The notes under the pieces: generated by a model
The model's database searches: none
Told to the model about the DNA's origin: nothing
Seen by the model: only the letters and a program-made list of their open reading frames with translations
Program-made: the position numbers and the translations under genes
Shown here: positions 15,088 to 23,053 of the stretch, in pieces
How the letters are laid out: every line of letters starts with the position of its first letter
How positions within the stretch are numbered: position 1 is the stretch's first letter
Assembly (NCBI GenBank): GCA_964342575.1
Contig: CAYFGZ010000041.1
Location: 1-28,904, forward strand
From: GCA-002701455 sp964342575
GTDB taxonomy: Bacteria; Pseudomonadota; Alphaproteobacteria; Thalassobaculales; Thalassobaculaceae
Reading direction: 5' to 3'
DNA length: 28,904 bases

Positions 15088-15978
15088 ATGTCTCGAATTG
15101 GTTTTATTGGTTTAGGTAATATGGGTGGGCCGATGGTGCGCAATTTAATCAAGGCGGGCCATTCCCTTAAAGTTTACGATTTGTCAGAAGAAGCCATAAA
15201 TTTCGCTGTACAGTCTGGGGCTACCGCAACTAAATCCGTTAAAGAAGCTGCGACAGGAGTAGAGTTTGTAGTTACAATGGTGCCCGTTGGCGAAAATGTT
15301 AGAGAGGTCTTTCTTAGTGATGGTGTTCTAGCAGCAGCGGATCCAGGAACGGTTTTGATTGATTCTTCCACCATAGATGTGGCATCGGCACAGGCAGTTC
15401 ATGCTGCTGCTAGGGCCGCTGGATTTAATATGGTGGATGCTCCTGTATCGGGTGGAGTTACGGGTGCCGATGCAGGGACACTTACATTTATGTGTGGAGG
15501 TGATCAAGACAGCTTTGAAAAGGCAAGACCTGTATTGATGGGCATGGGAAAGACTATAGTCCATTGCGGTGACGCCGGATTTGGACAAGCAACAAAGATT
15601 TGCAACAATATGTTGGCCGGAATTAATTCATTGGCGGCGGCTGAAGCTATGGTTATGGGGGAGAGACTAGGGGTTTCTCGGGAAGTGTTGTATGAGGTCA
15701 TCTCAACTTCTACGGGAAGATCATATATATTTGAAACATCCAATCCCATGCCTAATGTTAGCAGTACCTCGCCTGCTAACAATAAGTTTAAGCCGGGCTT
15801 TATGGCTAAATTGATGTTGAAGGATTTGAGGTTATCGCAAGCTGCGGCCCAGGTAGCAGGTACTTCAACCCCGTTAGGTGCAGCGGCAACGGCAGCTTTT
15901 CAGCAGCTGGTAGATAACGGATTCGGGGATTTGGATACGTCCAGCATTATCAAGATAATTAATCCGGGGGTTGAATAA
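15088..15978 (+). CDS. mmsB: 3-hydroxyisobutyrate dehydrogenase family protein
   Basis: This 296-residue enzyme of the beta-hydroxyacid dehydrogenase family oxidises 3-hydroxyisobutyrate to methylmalonate semialdehyde with NAD in valine catabolism, or a close relative such as tartronate semialdehyde. The Rossmann loop is IGFIGLGNMGGPMVRNL at the N-terminus, the substrate-binding loop is DAPVSGGVTGADAGTLTFM, and the catalytic lysine is in GQATKICNNMLAGI (about K171). The C-terminal half (MLKDLRLSQAAAQVAGTSTPLGA) is typical of HIBADH. The start at ATG 15088 has GGAG at 15078-15081 six bases upstream; the in-frame ATG at 15076 overlaps that site and has none of its own. A class III CoA transferase follows after 24 bases. 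Other valine-degradation genes (mmsA, acyl-CoA dehydrogenase) are not in the window, so exact substrate is not proven. Confidence 0.88.
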   Translation: MSRIGFIGLGNMGGPMVRNLIKAGHSLKVYDLSEEAINFAVQSGATATKSVKEAATGVEFVVTMVPVGENVREVFLSDGVLAAADPGTVLIDSSTIDVASAQAVHAAARAAGFNMVDAPVSGGVTGADAGTLTFMCGGDQDSFEKARPVLMGMGKTIVHCGDAGFGQATKICNNMLAGINSLAAAEAMVMGERLGVSREVLYEVISTSTGRSYIFETSNPMPNVSSTSPANNKFKPGFMAKLMLKDLRLSQAAAQVAGTSTPLGAAATAAFQQLVDNGFGDLDTSSIIKIINPGVE

Positions 15979-16002
15979 CTTATTAAAGAATGGAGACAAT
16001 TT

Positions 16003-17142
16003 ATGTCCTCTTTATCTCATCTCAAGGTGCTGGATTTAACCAGTCATCTTTCTGGCCCATACTGCGCGATGATACTGGCAGATCATGGAGCTGACGTTGT
16101 GAAGATTGAAAATCCCAACGGTGGAGATCAATTACGAAAAACCCCTCCCTTCCAGGGTGGGGAAAGTGCCCCATTTATGCTCTGGAATAGAAACAAACGG
16201 TCTGTGGCTTTAAACTTAAAGCAGCCGGAAGGTTTGGAAAAATTAAAGAAAATGGTCGCAGTAGCAGACGTGTTAGTTGAGAATTTTAAACCTGGTACAG
16301 CTAAAAGATTAGGTATCGACTATGAAGCCGTATCCAAGCTTAACCCATCTATAATATACTGCTCTATTTCTGGTTTTGGTCAAACGGGCCCTTATTCACC
16401 TCGTGGCGGCTTCGATTTGATAGCATGCGGCATGTCCGGACTAATGTCGATTAATGGTCCTCCTGAAGGCCCCCCATATCGAATTCCAATGCCAGTTTCG
16501 GATTTGTGTGGTGGCATGAATGGGGCGATAGGAGTTTTGCTGGCATTGGTTGCGCGGAACCAAACGGGAAAGGGGCAACACGTCGACACGAGCCTTTTTG
16601 AAGCAGGGATATCGCTGGGCGTTTATGAAGCGGCAAATGTCTTTGCCACCGGTGAAGTTCCTGAACGGTTGGGACAAGCTCATCGCGGGAGTGCTCCATA
16701 CCAATTATTCCCAACCGCAAATGGGTATATGACTATCGGCGGGGCACAAGAAAACTTTTGGAGAGGGACCTGTGAAATACTTGGTTGTCAGCACTTAGTT
16801 GAGGATCCTAGATTTGGATCCAAGGCGGACCGGGTGAAAAACAATAAAGAACTTGTGGCAGAATTGGAAGGCTTTTTCTTGAAAAGAACTACCCAAGAAC
16901 TTTGCCAAAAATTTGATGAGGCAGGAATACCGGCTGGCCCCGTAATGAATCACGTAGAAGTTTTTGACGACCCACAAGCAATCCATAGAGAGATGATTGT
17001 GGAAACTGAGCATTCCAAGGTAGGAAAGATGAAAACGATAGGAATCCCTATAAAACTCTCGGATACTCCACCCGCGATCAGAATTGCAGCCCCACTCTTG
17101 GATGAGCACACAGAAGAAGTATTTAAAGATTGGCTAGCATAG
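16003..17142 (+). CDS. Class III CoA transferase (CaiB/BaiF family)
   Basis: This 379-residue protein is a family III acyl-CoA transferase, cytoplasmic and usually an interlocked dimer, which moves CoA between carboxylic acids through an aspartyl anhydride. The catalytic aspartate is D167 in MPVSDLCGGMNGAIGVLLAL. Other hallmarks are VLDLTSHLSGPYCAMILADHGADVVKIE at the N-terminus, the WNRNKRSVALNLK segment, ENFKPGTAKRLGIDY, CSISGFGQTGPYSPRGGFDL, and EAGIPAGPVMNHVEVFDDPQ near the C-terminus. Length is close to the usual 380-450. It follows the HIBADH gene with a 24-base gap and a GGAG site before its ATG, suggesting a shared operon for a hydroxy-acid or branched-acid pathway. Substrates cannot be assigned from sequence in this family. 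Confidence 0.92.
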   Translation: MSSLSHLKVLDLTSHLSGPYCAMILADHGADVVKIENPNGGDQLRKTPPFQGGESAPFMLWNRNKRSVALNLKQPEGLEKLKKMVAVADVLVENFKPGTAKRLGIDYEAVSKLNPSIIYCSISGFGQTGPYSPRGGFDLIACGMSGLMSINGPPEGPPYRIPMPVSDLCGGMNGAIGVLLALVARNQTGKGQHVDTSLFEAGISLGVYEAANVFATGEVPERLGQAHRGSAPYQLFPTANGYMTIGGAQENFWRGTCEILGCQHLVEDPRFGSKADRVKNNKELVAELEGFFLKRTTQELCQKFDEAGIPAGPVMNHVEVFDDPQAIHREMIVETEHSKVGKMKTIGIPIKLSDTPPAIRIAAPLLDEHTEEVFKDWLA

Positions 17143-17228
17143 TTTTCTATGGCTACAAGATCGTTTTGATAAATAATAGAGATAAATAGTTTGGTTTTCT
17201 AAAGATCAGTTTTCTAGTTTCAAATGTT

Positions 17229-17232
17229 GGAG
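17229..17232 (+). promoter_or_regulatory. Ribosome binding site that sets the grxC start
   Basis: GGAG at 17229-17232 lies six bases before the GTG at 17239. The in-frame ATG at 17224 overlaps it and has no ribosome site of its own. Confidence 0.45.
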
Positions 17233-17238
17233 AAAAAA

Positions 17239-17505
17239 GTGGCAGTTGTTGAAATTTATAGCTCGATGTGGTGCCCATTCTGCCATCGAGCCAAGCTATT
17301 ATTAGATCGCAAAGGAGTTGAGTATAATGAAATAGATGTTGGCATTCATCCAGAGCTAAGGGAAGAAATGCTACAGCGTTCTGAAGGTCGTCATACGGTT
17401 CCGCAGATTTTTATTGATGATCAGGGAATCGGCGGTTGTGATGAATTGATTGAGTTGGATCGCACTGGGAAACTAGAAAAAATTATAGGAATAACTGCAG
17501 GGTAG
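17239..17505 (+). CDS. grxC: Glutaredoxin 3
   Basis: This 88-residue dithiol glutaredoxin reduces disulfides and protein-glutathione mixed disulfides with glutathione. The active site is C12-P-F-C15 in SSMWCPFCHRAKLL; the cis-proline loop is HTVPQIFID, and the C-terminal glutathione-binding segment is IGGCDELIELDRTGKLE. From GTG 17239 (with GGAG six bases upstream) the protein has the standard GrxC N-terminus MAVVEIYSS; an ATG at 17224 would add five residues. It is followed 13 bases later by a Nit-family hydrolase, the normal alphaproteobacterial pair. About 96 bases separate it from the CoA transferase, in which I see no clear promoter or terminator. Confidence 0.94.
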   Translation: MAVVEIYSSMWCPFCHRAKLLLDRKGVEYNEIDVGIHPELREEMLQRSEGRHTVPQIFIDDQGIGGCDELIELDRTGKLEKIIGITAG

Positions 17506-17518
17506 AGATAGAACACCG

Positions 17519-18358
17519 ATGAAAAAATTGAAAATGGCTTGTGTGCAGACCAACTCTGGATCAGATGTGGAAGCTAATATAGTGGAAGTTAGCGCAATGA
17601 TCCGCGAAGCAAAGTCGATTGGGGCAAATTTTATCACGACGCCGGAGGTAGTGGGGATGCTTGAACCTGATAAGGAACAAGCATTTAGAAAAGCTCAAAC
17701 GGAAAACGATCATCGTGTACTTATAGAGCTAAGTAATTTGGCTAAGACATTGAGTGTTTGGCTGTTAATTGGCTCCATCTCTGTTAAGTTATCTGCCACG
17801 AAGCTATCTAATAGAAGTTTTCTAATAGACCCTGGGGGAGCAGTAGTTGCTCGATATTCTAAAATTCATATGTTTGATGTCCAATTAGGTGATGGTAGCC
17901 AATATCGAGAATCGAGCACCTATTCGCCTGGCACTGAAGCAGTTCTCTCCAGTACCCCATGGGGTCCGATGGGTTTGACAATTTGTTATGACATTAGATT
18001 TCCCGAGCTTTATAGAGAACTTGCGCAAGCTGGTGCAAAAGTTATCTTTATACCCTCTGCGTTTACCCAAGTGACCGGAAAAGCACATTGGCATGTTTTA
18101 CAAAGAGCCAGGGCAATAGAAACGGGATGCTTTATAGTTTCGCCGGCGCAGGTAGGATTACATGCTCAAAACCGGCAAACATTTGGACATTCAGTTATAG
18201 TTGATCCATGGGGTAATATAATAGCCGATGGTGGGACCAAGAAAGGTGTAATAGTCGCGGAGATAGATCTAGATCTTGTGGAAGAGGCACGGAAGAAAAT
18301 ACCGTCAATTTACCATGATCAGGAGTATTCGAAGTTGTCCAAAGAGGGTTTAAAGTAA
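17519..18358 (+). CDS. Carbon-nitrogen hydrolase, Nit1/Nit2 (omega-amidase-like) family
   Basis: This 279-residue nitrilase-superfamily enzyme has the full catalytic triad: E43 in TTPEVVG, K115 in YSKIHMFDV, and C156 in LTICYDIRFPELYREL. These contexts are those of Nit1/Nit2 proteins, which hydrolyse deaminated glutathione or omega-amides such as alpha-ketoglutaramate, a metabolite-repair role in the cytoplasm. HWHVLQRARAIETGCFIVSPAQ and GHSVIVDPWGNIIAD are also family-typical. Close pairing with grxC fits deaminated-glutathione amidase activity, although that is inference. The ATG at 17519 gives the usual length. The 3' end overlaps the convergent accA by 9 bases. Confidence 0.93.
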   Translation: MKKLKMACVQTNSGSDVEANIVEVSAMIREAKSIGANFITTPEVVGMLEPDKEQAFRKAQTENDHRVLIELSNLAKTLSVWLLIGSISVKLSATKLSNRSFLIDPGGAVVARYSKIHMFDVQLGDGSQYRESSTYSPGTEAVLSSTPWGPMGLTICYDIRFPELYRELAQAGAKVIFIPSAFTQVTGKAHWHVLQRARAIETGCFIVSPAQVGLHAQNRQTFGHSVIVDPWGNIIADGGTKKGVIVAEIDLDLVEEARKKIPSIYHDQEYSKLSKEGLK

Positions 18359-19300
18359 GTTACCTGTGCTCATATTCATGAATTTATTGCGGCGATTTGC
18401 CGCCAAGCGGCTCTGATCTGAATCAAGAAGATCTCGCAAATTTTTATCCAAAGCAACTTCTAAATTTTCCATAATTAATTCATGATTTCGGTGAGCGGCG
18501 CCGAGAGGTTCTTTGATAATTGAATCTATCACGTTTAACGACTTTAAATCCTGTGCCGTTAATTTTAATGCATCGGCAGCTTCCGTAGCATGACTGCTAC
18601 TTCTCCATAGGATTGACGCACAGCCTTCCGGGGAAATAACTGAGTAAATAGCATGCTCCAACATTAGAACACGATCTGCCGTAGCAAGTGCAATAGCTCC
18701 ACCCGACCCCCCTTCTCCCAATATCACGGCAATGGTGGGAACATTTACTGACAAGCTTACCTCGATGGATCTGGCAATTGCTTCAGCTTGCCCCCGCTCC
18801 TCTGCTCCTATGCCTGGATATGCTCCGGCGGTATCTATGAATGTTAGAATCGGAAGTCGAAAGCGATCGGCTAGTTCCATAAGGCGTCTGGCTTTTCTAT
18901 ATCCTTCGGGTTTAGCCATTCCAAAGTTGGTATCGATTCGTTCTTGAGTTGTTTGGCCCTTCTCGGTTCCTATTACTATGACCGAGTGATTCTTAAACCG
19001 TGCAATTCCAGAGGTTATAGCCTTATCCTCGGCAAAATAGCGATCCCCTGCCAAAGGCATGAAATCTTGAAAAAGTTTAGTTATTACGTCTTTAATATGT
19101 GGGCGATTAGGATGTCGAGCGACCTGCACTTTTTGCCACGGAGAAAGCTTTTGATAAGTCGTTTCCAATTCTCTGTTGGCTTTCGTTTGTAGCCTTGTAA
19201 TTTCAGTTGCTATGTTTATATCACCCTCGTCGGATAGGTGCCTTAGTTCTTCTATTTTACCTTCAAGTTCGGCAATTTGCTTTTCAAAATCAAGAAACAC
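18350..19300 (-). CDS. accA: Acetyl-CoA carboxylase carboxyltransferase subunit alpha
   Basis: AccA forms, with AccD, the heterotetramer that transfers a carboxyl group from biotinylated BCCP to acetyl-CoA to make malonyl-CoA. From the GTG at 19300 the protein has 316 residues and begins MFLDFEKQIAELEGKIEELR-like, the standard AccA N-terminus; the frame runs open to a TTG at 19330, but those ten residues do not resemble the family. A GGAG (19311-19314 on the plus coordinates) lies ten bases before the GTG, slightly far. Family signatures are GDRYFAEDKAI, IGTEKGQTTQERI, LPILTFIDTAGAYPGIGAEERGQAEAIA (crotonase-fold core), ILGEGGSGGAIALA with the oxyanion glycines, and ISPEGCASILWRS. accD is not in this window, as is common. 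Separated from xerD upstream by 82 bases. Confidence 0.96.
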   Translation of the reverse strand: MFLDFEKQIAELEGKIEELRHLSDEGDINIATEITRLQTKANRELETTYQKLSPWQKVQVARHPNRPHIKDVITKLFQDFMPLAGDRYFAEDKAITSGIARFKNHSVIVIGTEKGQTTQERIDTNFGMAKPEGYRKARRLMELADRFRLPILTFIDTAGAYPGIGAEERGQAEAIARSIEVSLSVNVPTIAVILGEGGSGGAIALATADRVLMLEHAIYSVISPEGCASILWRSSSHATEAADALKLTAQDLKSLNVIDSIIKEPLGAAHRNHELIMENLEVALDKNLRDLLDSDQSRLAANRRNKFMNMSTGNLL

Positions 19301-19382
19301 TAGCTTCAAACTCCAAAATATATAAACCAAAGATTTATTGTCTTTTATTACCTATTACCTGAGACATCGTTTAAAATATGTA

Positions 19383-20300
19383 CTAGCAACTCTCCTCCGC
19401 TAATGGGTGATAAGAAGAAACAACTGATATCAATCGTTCCTGCAGCACATGGGTATAAATCTGTGTAGTTGAAATGTCCGAATGACCTAACATTTGCTGT
19501 AAACTTCTAAGATCAGCGCCTCCGTTTAAAAGGTGTGTAGCAAAAGCATGTCTTAGAACATGGGGCGAAACTTTACTCGGCTTTATGCCAACTTGTATAG
19601 CAAGTTCTTTGAGAAGTTGTCCCAATCTTCTACGTGTCAAATATCCTTGTTTGGAGCGAGAGGGAAACAAAAATTTTGATTCCCCGTTGGGCTTAAGAAA
19701 ATTAATGCGTACCTTTTTGTAGGCTGCTAAAGCATCCACAGCTGCTTGAGTAAGTGGGACCATCCGTTCACGACCACCCTTTCCTTTGACAAATAGTATG
19801 TTGGGTTGGCGTCGAAAGGCTGTTTCCGGTAGGCTTACCAATTCAGAAACCCTTAGGCCCGTAGCGTAGGCGATTTCCAGTAGACAGGTTAGTCTCAACC
19901 CCTCTGGGGTCATCGATTGGTGTGCTGCTATCAAGAGCTTTTCTACTTCGCATTCGGACAAAACCTTTGGGAGCGCTTTGGACGTTTTGGGGCTATCGAT
20001 ATCTAAAGTTGGGTTGTCTAACTTAATGCCTTCGACATATAAGAATTTGAAAAATTGGCGAAGACTAGAAAGTTGTCGAGCCGATGTTCTAGTTCCAATA
20101 CCGACCTCTGATAGGTGTTTTAAATAACTGCGAATATCATCAGTATCCGCGGTCTCGAATGATTTTTTATTGTTTTTTTGATAGTCACGAAATCGGCAGA
20201 TATCACTCCGATATGCTTGACATGTATTAAAGGACGCCCCTCGTTCAGCAACAAGCATTTCAATGAATCGGTCTATAGTTTGCGGCAGTACTTCCTGCAT
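19383..20300 (-). CDS. xerD: Tyrosine recombinase XerD
   Basis: This 305-residue tyrosine recombinase, with XerC and FtsK, resolves chromosome dimers at dif. Catalytic residues are all visible: R150 in ATGLRVSEL, K173 in VKGKGGRERMVPL, H247 and R250 in SPHVLRHAFATHLLNGGADLR, H273 in LGHSDISTTQ, and nucleophile Y282 in IYTHV. The N-terminal SAM-like DNA-binding domain spans about 1-100. I place the start at ATG 20300; a TTG at 20312 adds four residues but neither has a good ribosome site. It lies 22 bases downstream of the large secreted-protein gene on the same strand. The xerD / aroK divergent neighbourhood is standard for Alphaproteobacteria, so this is the housekeeping recombinase and not part of a mobile element. 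Confidence 0.94.
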   Translation of the reverse strand: MQEVLPQTIDRFIEMLVAERGASFNTCQAYRSDICRFRDYQKNNKKSFETADTDDIRSYLKHLSEVGIGTRTSARQLSSLRQFFKFLYVEGIKLDNPTLDIDSPKTSKALPKVLSECEVEKLLIAAHQSMTPEGLRLTCLLEIAYATGLRVSELVSLPETAFRRQPNILFVKGKGGRERMVPLTQAAVDALAAYKKVRINFLKPNGESKFLFPSRSKQGYLTRRRLGQLLKELAIQVGIKPSKVSPHVLRHAFATHLLNGGADLRSLQQMLGHSDISTTQIYTHVLQERLISVVSSYHPLAEESC

Positions 20301-20322
20301 TTTCAATTTCAAGCTAACTTTA

Positions 20323-22134
20323 CTAAAAATTTGAGATCTTGGCTATCAAAGCCTCAAAGGCCAAACGCCTAGCTTCTTCGTTAAAGCCCAAAGTGTTTAT
20401 ACTCGAAACCATTAATATGAGATCATCTGCTGCTAAAGACTTTAATTTCAGTTCACCCAGACTAACCAAAAGGATGGCTATCGTTTCGCCTACGGCTTGT
20501 TCACCTATAGCCTCCTGGATAGCCCTTTTGTTAACGAATATGGAATGTGTTGAATCAGTTTTCAGTCCAGTACCGATTAATTCTCTCCAGGTTGATTTCG
20601 GTATGGGCTCTCCCACCGCCTCCATCAAGCTATACGCTAAACTTACCAGGCCTCTGCCTTCAATAGGGTCCTTTTCGAGAATTAGTTGTTTCCAGTTCTT
20701 TAATAGATATTCGTCCCATCCGATCAATCTGTCGCCAGTCAATATACGAATTAACGGCCAAACTTTGCTCCAATTTTTAACTCCTTCCGTATCTAGTTTT
20801 GATTCGGCAATCGCTAAATTTGCCCACGACTTGGCATTTTTTAGATCAGAATTGATAGAGTGTAATAGAGCAGCATCGGCGGCAAACCAACTAAACTCCG
20901 AGACTATGGGAATAGTCTTGAGAATCGGGTAGTAAAGATCTGCCATTTCAAAAAAGAAATTATCTCTTAACGCTATTGGCAAGGTTTGTTGTATTGCTTG
21001 GGCTTTTCCATAATTCGACTCCTGGGACAGAGCTAATCTATATAACAACGCTTGAGGCATAGATGTCACTTCAGTAAATGCCAGGGAAAGAGCCTTGTCT
21101 ATCTCATCCTGCGGTATAGCTGTTGTTTCATATAATTTAACAACAGAAGCTTTCCCCATGATTCCTGATTTATATGCTTTGTCTGCTAATTGGAGCCTTA
21201 AATTGGATTTTATCGAAGGGTCTTCTAAATACGCTGTTAACAACCATTGGGGAAGGGCGCCTGGGTCGGGAGAAGGTAATCCATGTCTCGCTGACCTTAG
21301 CATAGCTACGTCGCGTGGCTTGATGATCGTTGAAGAAAGCGTTGGAAGCGACTCTGTATCGCCTGTGATAACTTGGATTAATGCTAAAAAGGTTTTATCT
21401 TCAGATTCATTAAGTTCACCTAACAATTGTATGCCAAAATCTACCTTGTCCCAGGAACTGTTTAACGCATCACAAAAAATCAAAGCTTTATGCCAGAATT
21501 TGGAGGGTGACTTTTCGAACCAAATTTTCGTTTTATTACAAGCGCTATCTAAATCATTAGTTACAAAATCTACATTCACAGAAAGTTTAGCGAGTTCCTC
21601 ATTCTGAAATGATATTGGGATCTGTTTACTCAGATTTTTAAATTCTTGAAAATTCCCCATCTTAAATAAAGCGTATTTACGAAGTACTACAAGATTTTCT
21701 TTCGCTACCTCGGTTGGCGCTTCGGGGATGGTTGCTCTGGTTAGTAGTAAGCGTCGCCGCAATTCTCGTAGCACTTTACTATATGTAGTGTTGGGTAGCT
21801 GTTTAAGAAGCCTTACTATCAATGCGCGCGGAGTAGTTTTCCAAAAGCTCTTATGAAACCCTCCAGATGATGAGTCTATGGTTCCAATACTTTCAATATC
21901 TATGGTTTTCAATTCATTAACTTGGATGTGGTTTTTTTTCTTAATGGGACCAAACGTGTTTTGTTTTATAGAGCCATTCTTTACGTCTTTTGCTGGAAAA
22001 GTCTCAGTTGTAACGGATTTTTCAGGCAAAAGAGAACGTGGTTTTTGCTGAGCAATAGCGCCGCTTTGTAGGAGTAAAATAACTAGCGCGATGCCACATA
22101 GAATTTTTTTGATGTCACTGGAAACGCTCTTCAT
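20323..22134 (-). CDS. Secreted helical-repeat protein of unknown function between xerD and aroK
   Basis: This 603-residue protein has a clear signal peptide: a basic start with a hydrophobic core (residues 11-24) and a probable cleavage after AIA at 26-28 (AIA-QQ), so it should be periplasmic or outer-membrane associated. A low-complexity linker follows (to about 90), then an alpha-helical stretch to the C-terminus with many short amphipathic helices (for example VVLRKYALFKMGNFQEF, SWFAADAALLHSINSDLKNA, GRGLVSLAYSLMEAVGEP), like a TPR or solenoid array. I recognise no named domain. A gene of similar kind occupies the same slot in other Alphaproteobacteria. Its start overlaps by 20 bases the end of a 45-residue membrane protein, and xerD follows after 22 bases, so the three are likely one operon. 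Confidence 0.8.
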   Translation of the reverse strand: MKSVSSDIKKILCGIALVILLLQSGAIAQQKPRSLLPEKSVTTETFPAKDVKNGSIKQNTFGPIKKKNHIQVNELKTIDIESIGTIDSSSGGFHKSFWKTTPRALIVRLLKQLPNTTYSKVLRELRRRLLLTRATIPEAPTEVAKENLVVLRKYALFKMGNFQEFKNLSKQIPISFQNEELAKLSVNVDFVTNDLDSACNKTKIWFEKSPSKFWHKALIFCDALNSSWDKVDFGIQLLGELNESEDKTFLALIQVITGDTESLPTLSSTIIKPRDVAMLRSARHGLPSPDPGALPQWLLTAYLEDPSIKSNLRLQLADKAYKSGIMGKASVVKLYETTAIPQDEIDKALSLAFTEVTSMPQALLYRLALSQESNYGKAQAIQQTLPIALRDNFFFEMADLYYPILKTIPIVSEFSWFAADAALLHSINSDLKNAKSWANLAIAESKLDTEGVKNWSKVWPLIRILTGDRLIGWDEYLLKNWKQLILEKDPIEGRGLVSLAYSLMEAVGEPIPKSTWRELIGTGLKTDSTHSIFVNKRAIQEAIGEQAVGETIAILLVSLGELKLKSLAADDLILMVSSINTLGFNEEARRLAFEALIAKISNF

Positions 22135-22252
22135 TAGAAATATCTCTTTCTATGAGTACAGCTGGTGCTGGAATATCCCAACTAGAAAGCCAGCCAAGTC
22201 CTCCGCATAAAGCGACGATGACAAATACAAGAACTATTATTGGTAGCCTCAT
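22115..22252 (-). CDS. 45-residue single-pass membrane protein overlapping the secreted-protein gene
   Basis: Translation of the minus strand from ATG 22252 to TGA 22117-22115 gives a 45-residue protein: a hydrophobic N-terminal helix (MRLPIIVLVFVIVALCGGLG), then WLSSWDIPAP and a charged tail IERDISNEERF. The tryptophan-aspartate-isoleucine-proline motif after the helix, followed by a short acidic-basic tail, resembles a small conserved protein I have seen in the same position in other Alphaproteobacteria. The helix may be a signal anchor with the tail in the periplasm. The last 20 bases overlap the start of the 603-residue secreted protein, so the pair is translationally coupled. It probably works with that protein. 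No function is known to me. Confidence 0.7.
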   Translation of the reverse strand: MRLPIIVLVFVIVALCGGLGWLSSWDIPAPAVLIERDISNEERFQ

Positions 22253-22364
22253 TACAAAGAACCTAACAATACGATTGCCCCGTTGTTTGATATATTTTGG
22301 AATGAAATCGTAGCAACTCTCAGCATCAATTAAAATCTATATCTAGTTGAACAGCTTAAAAAAT

Positions 22365-22401
22365 GTTAGAGATTAGTCTGTAGTTTAGTGCAGACCCTAA
22401 C
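22365..22401. other. Possible nested hairpin in the xerD-operon / aroK divergent region
   Basis: GTTAG (22365-22369) pairs with CTAAC (22397-22401), and inside it GTCTG (22376-22380) pairs exactly with CAGAC (22391-22395) around a ten-base loop. It lies in the 249-base gap (22253-22501) between the divergent small-protein gene and aroK, which must hold both promoters. The stems are short and the bulge is uneven (6 versus 1 base), so this may be chance. I see nothing else firm in the gap except a TATGAT hexamer at 22457-22462 without a matching -35. Confidence 0.25.
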
Positions 22402-22501
22402 AAGAGATTAACGAGGATTCAATGAAACATGAGTCAAATATAACATCTTTTTTTGTTATGATTAATGTAGCGAAGAACCTGAGGTAATTAGCGAACTTAA
22501 A

Positions 22502-23053
22502 GTGAGTAGTGTTATTCCAAAAACAATTGCCCTTGTGGGGCTAATGGGGGCTGGTAAAACCAGTGTAGGTAGACGTTTAGCGCAACGGTTCAGTGTGCCG
22601 TTTGTTGATGCGGATCACGAAATCGAAGCAGCAGCAGGGTGCACGATAGCTGAGTTTTTTGATAAATATGGAGAGTCGGAGTTTAGAAAAGGAGAAAAGA
22701 GGGTCATCGCGAGAATATTGAGTAACGAGCCATGTATTTTAGCCACAGGTGGTGGCGCTTTTATGTCACTGGAAACTAGAAAATGTATACGAAAAACAGC
22801 GATATCATTGTGGCTCCGAGCTGAGCTTGATGTTTTGAAGACACGGCTTTCTGGCAGGTCAGGTCGACCACTTCTTAAAACGCCTAACCTGGATGAAACA
22901 CTTAAAGCTCTAATAAACGAACGATATCCAGTCTATAGTGAAGCAGACCTTGTGGTAGACTCTAATACAGCTTCACTTGACGAGACAGTCGATAATGTTT
23001 TTAAAACCATAAACAAGTTTTTTTATTCGGGCATAAAATCGGAGTTATCGTGA
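22502..23053 (+). CDS. aroK: Shikimate kinase
   Basis: This 183-residue enzyme phosphorylates shikimate at the 3-hydroxyl with ATP, the fifth step of chorismate synthesis. The P-loop is GLMGAGKTSVGRRLA (G13-T20 core), the shikimate-binding DADHEIEAAAGCTIAEFFDKYGE follows, then GEKRVI, the ILATGGGAF motif, and the lid region LSGRSGRPLL with its arginine. Length is standard. The start is a GTG at 22502; the only purine-rich candidate site (GAGG near 22481) is too far for ideal spacing, so translation may be modest. The gene overlaps aroB by four bases (GTGA), the usual aroK-aroB coupling. Confidence 0.96.
   Translation: MSSVIPKTIALVGLMGAGKTSVGRRLAQRFSVPFVDADHEIEAAAGCTIAEFFDKYGESEFRKGEKRVIARILSNEPCILATGGGAFMSLETRKCIRKTAISLWLRAELDVLKTRLSGRSGRPLLKTPNLDETLKALINERYPVYSEADLVVDSNTASLDETVDNVFKTINKFFYSGIKSELS

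Noticed and set aside
19383..20300. Tyrosine recombinase as a sign of an integrated element
   Set aside because: The full XerD-type sequence and the xerD / aroK neighbourhood mark it as the chromosomal dimer-resolution recombinase; no att-like repeats or tRNA gene lie nearby.
20339..21607. Two plus-strand frames (197 and 170 codons) opposite the secreted protein
   Set aside because: They match no family, are serine-rich in the way antisense translations are, and the minus-strand frame has a signal peptide and coherent helical sequence.
22440..22459. ATAACA-N8-TGTTAT inverted repeat upstream of aroK
   Set aside because: Six A/T-rich bases around a T-run occur easily by chance in this sequence, and no second copy or promoter alignment supports an operator.
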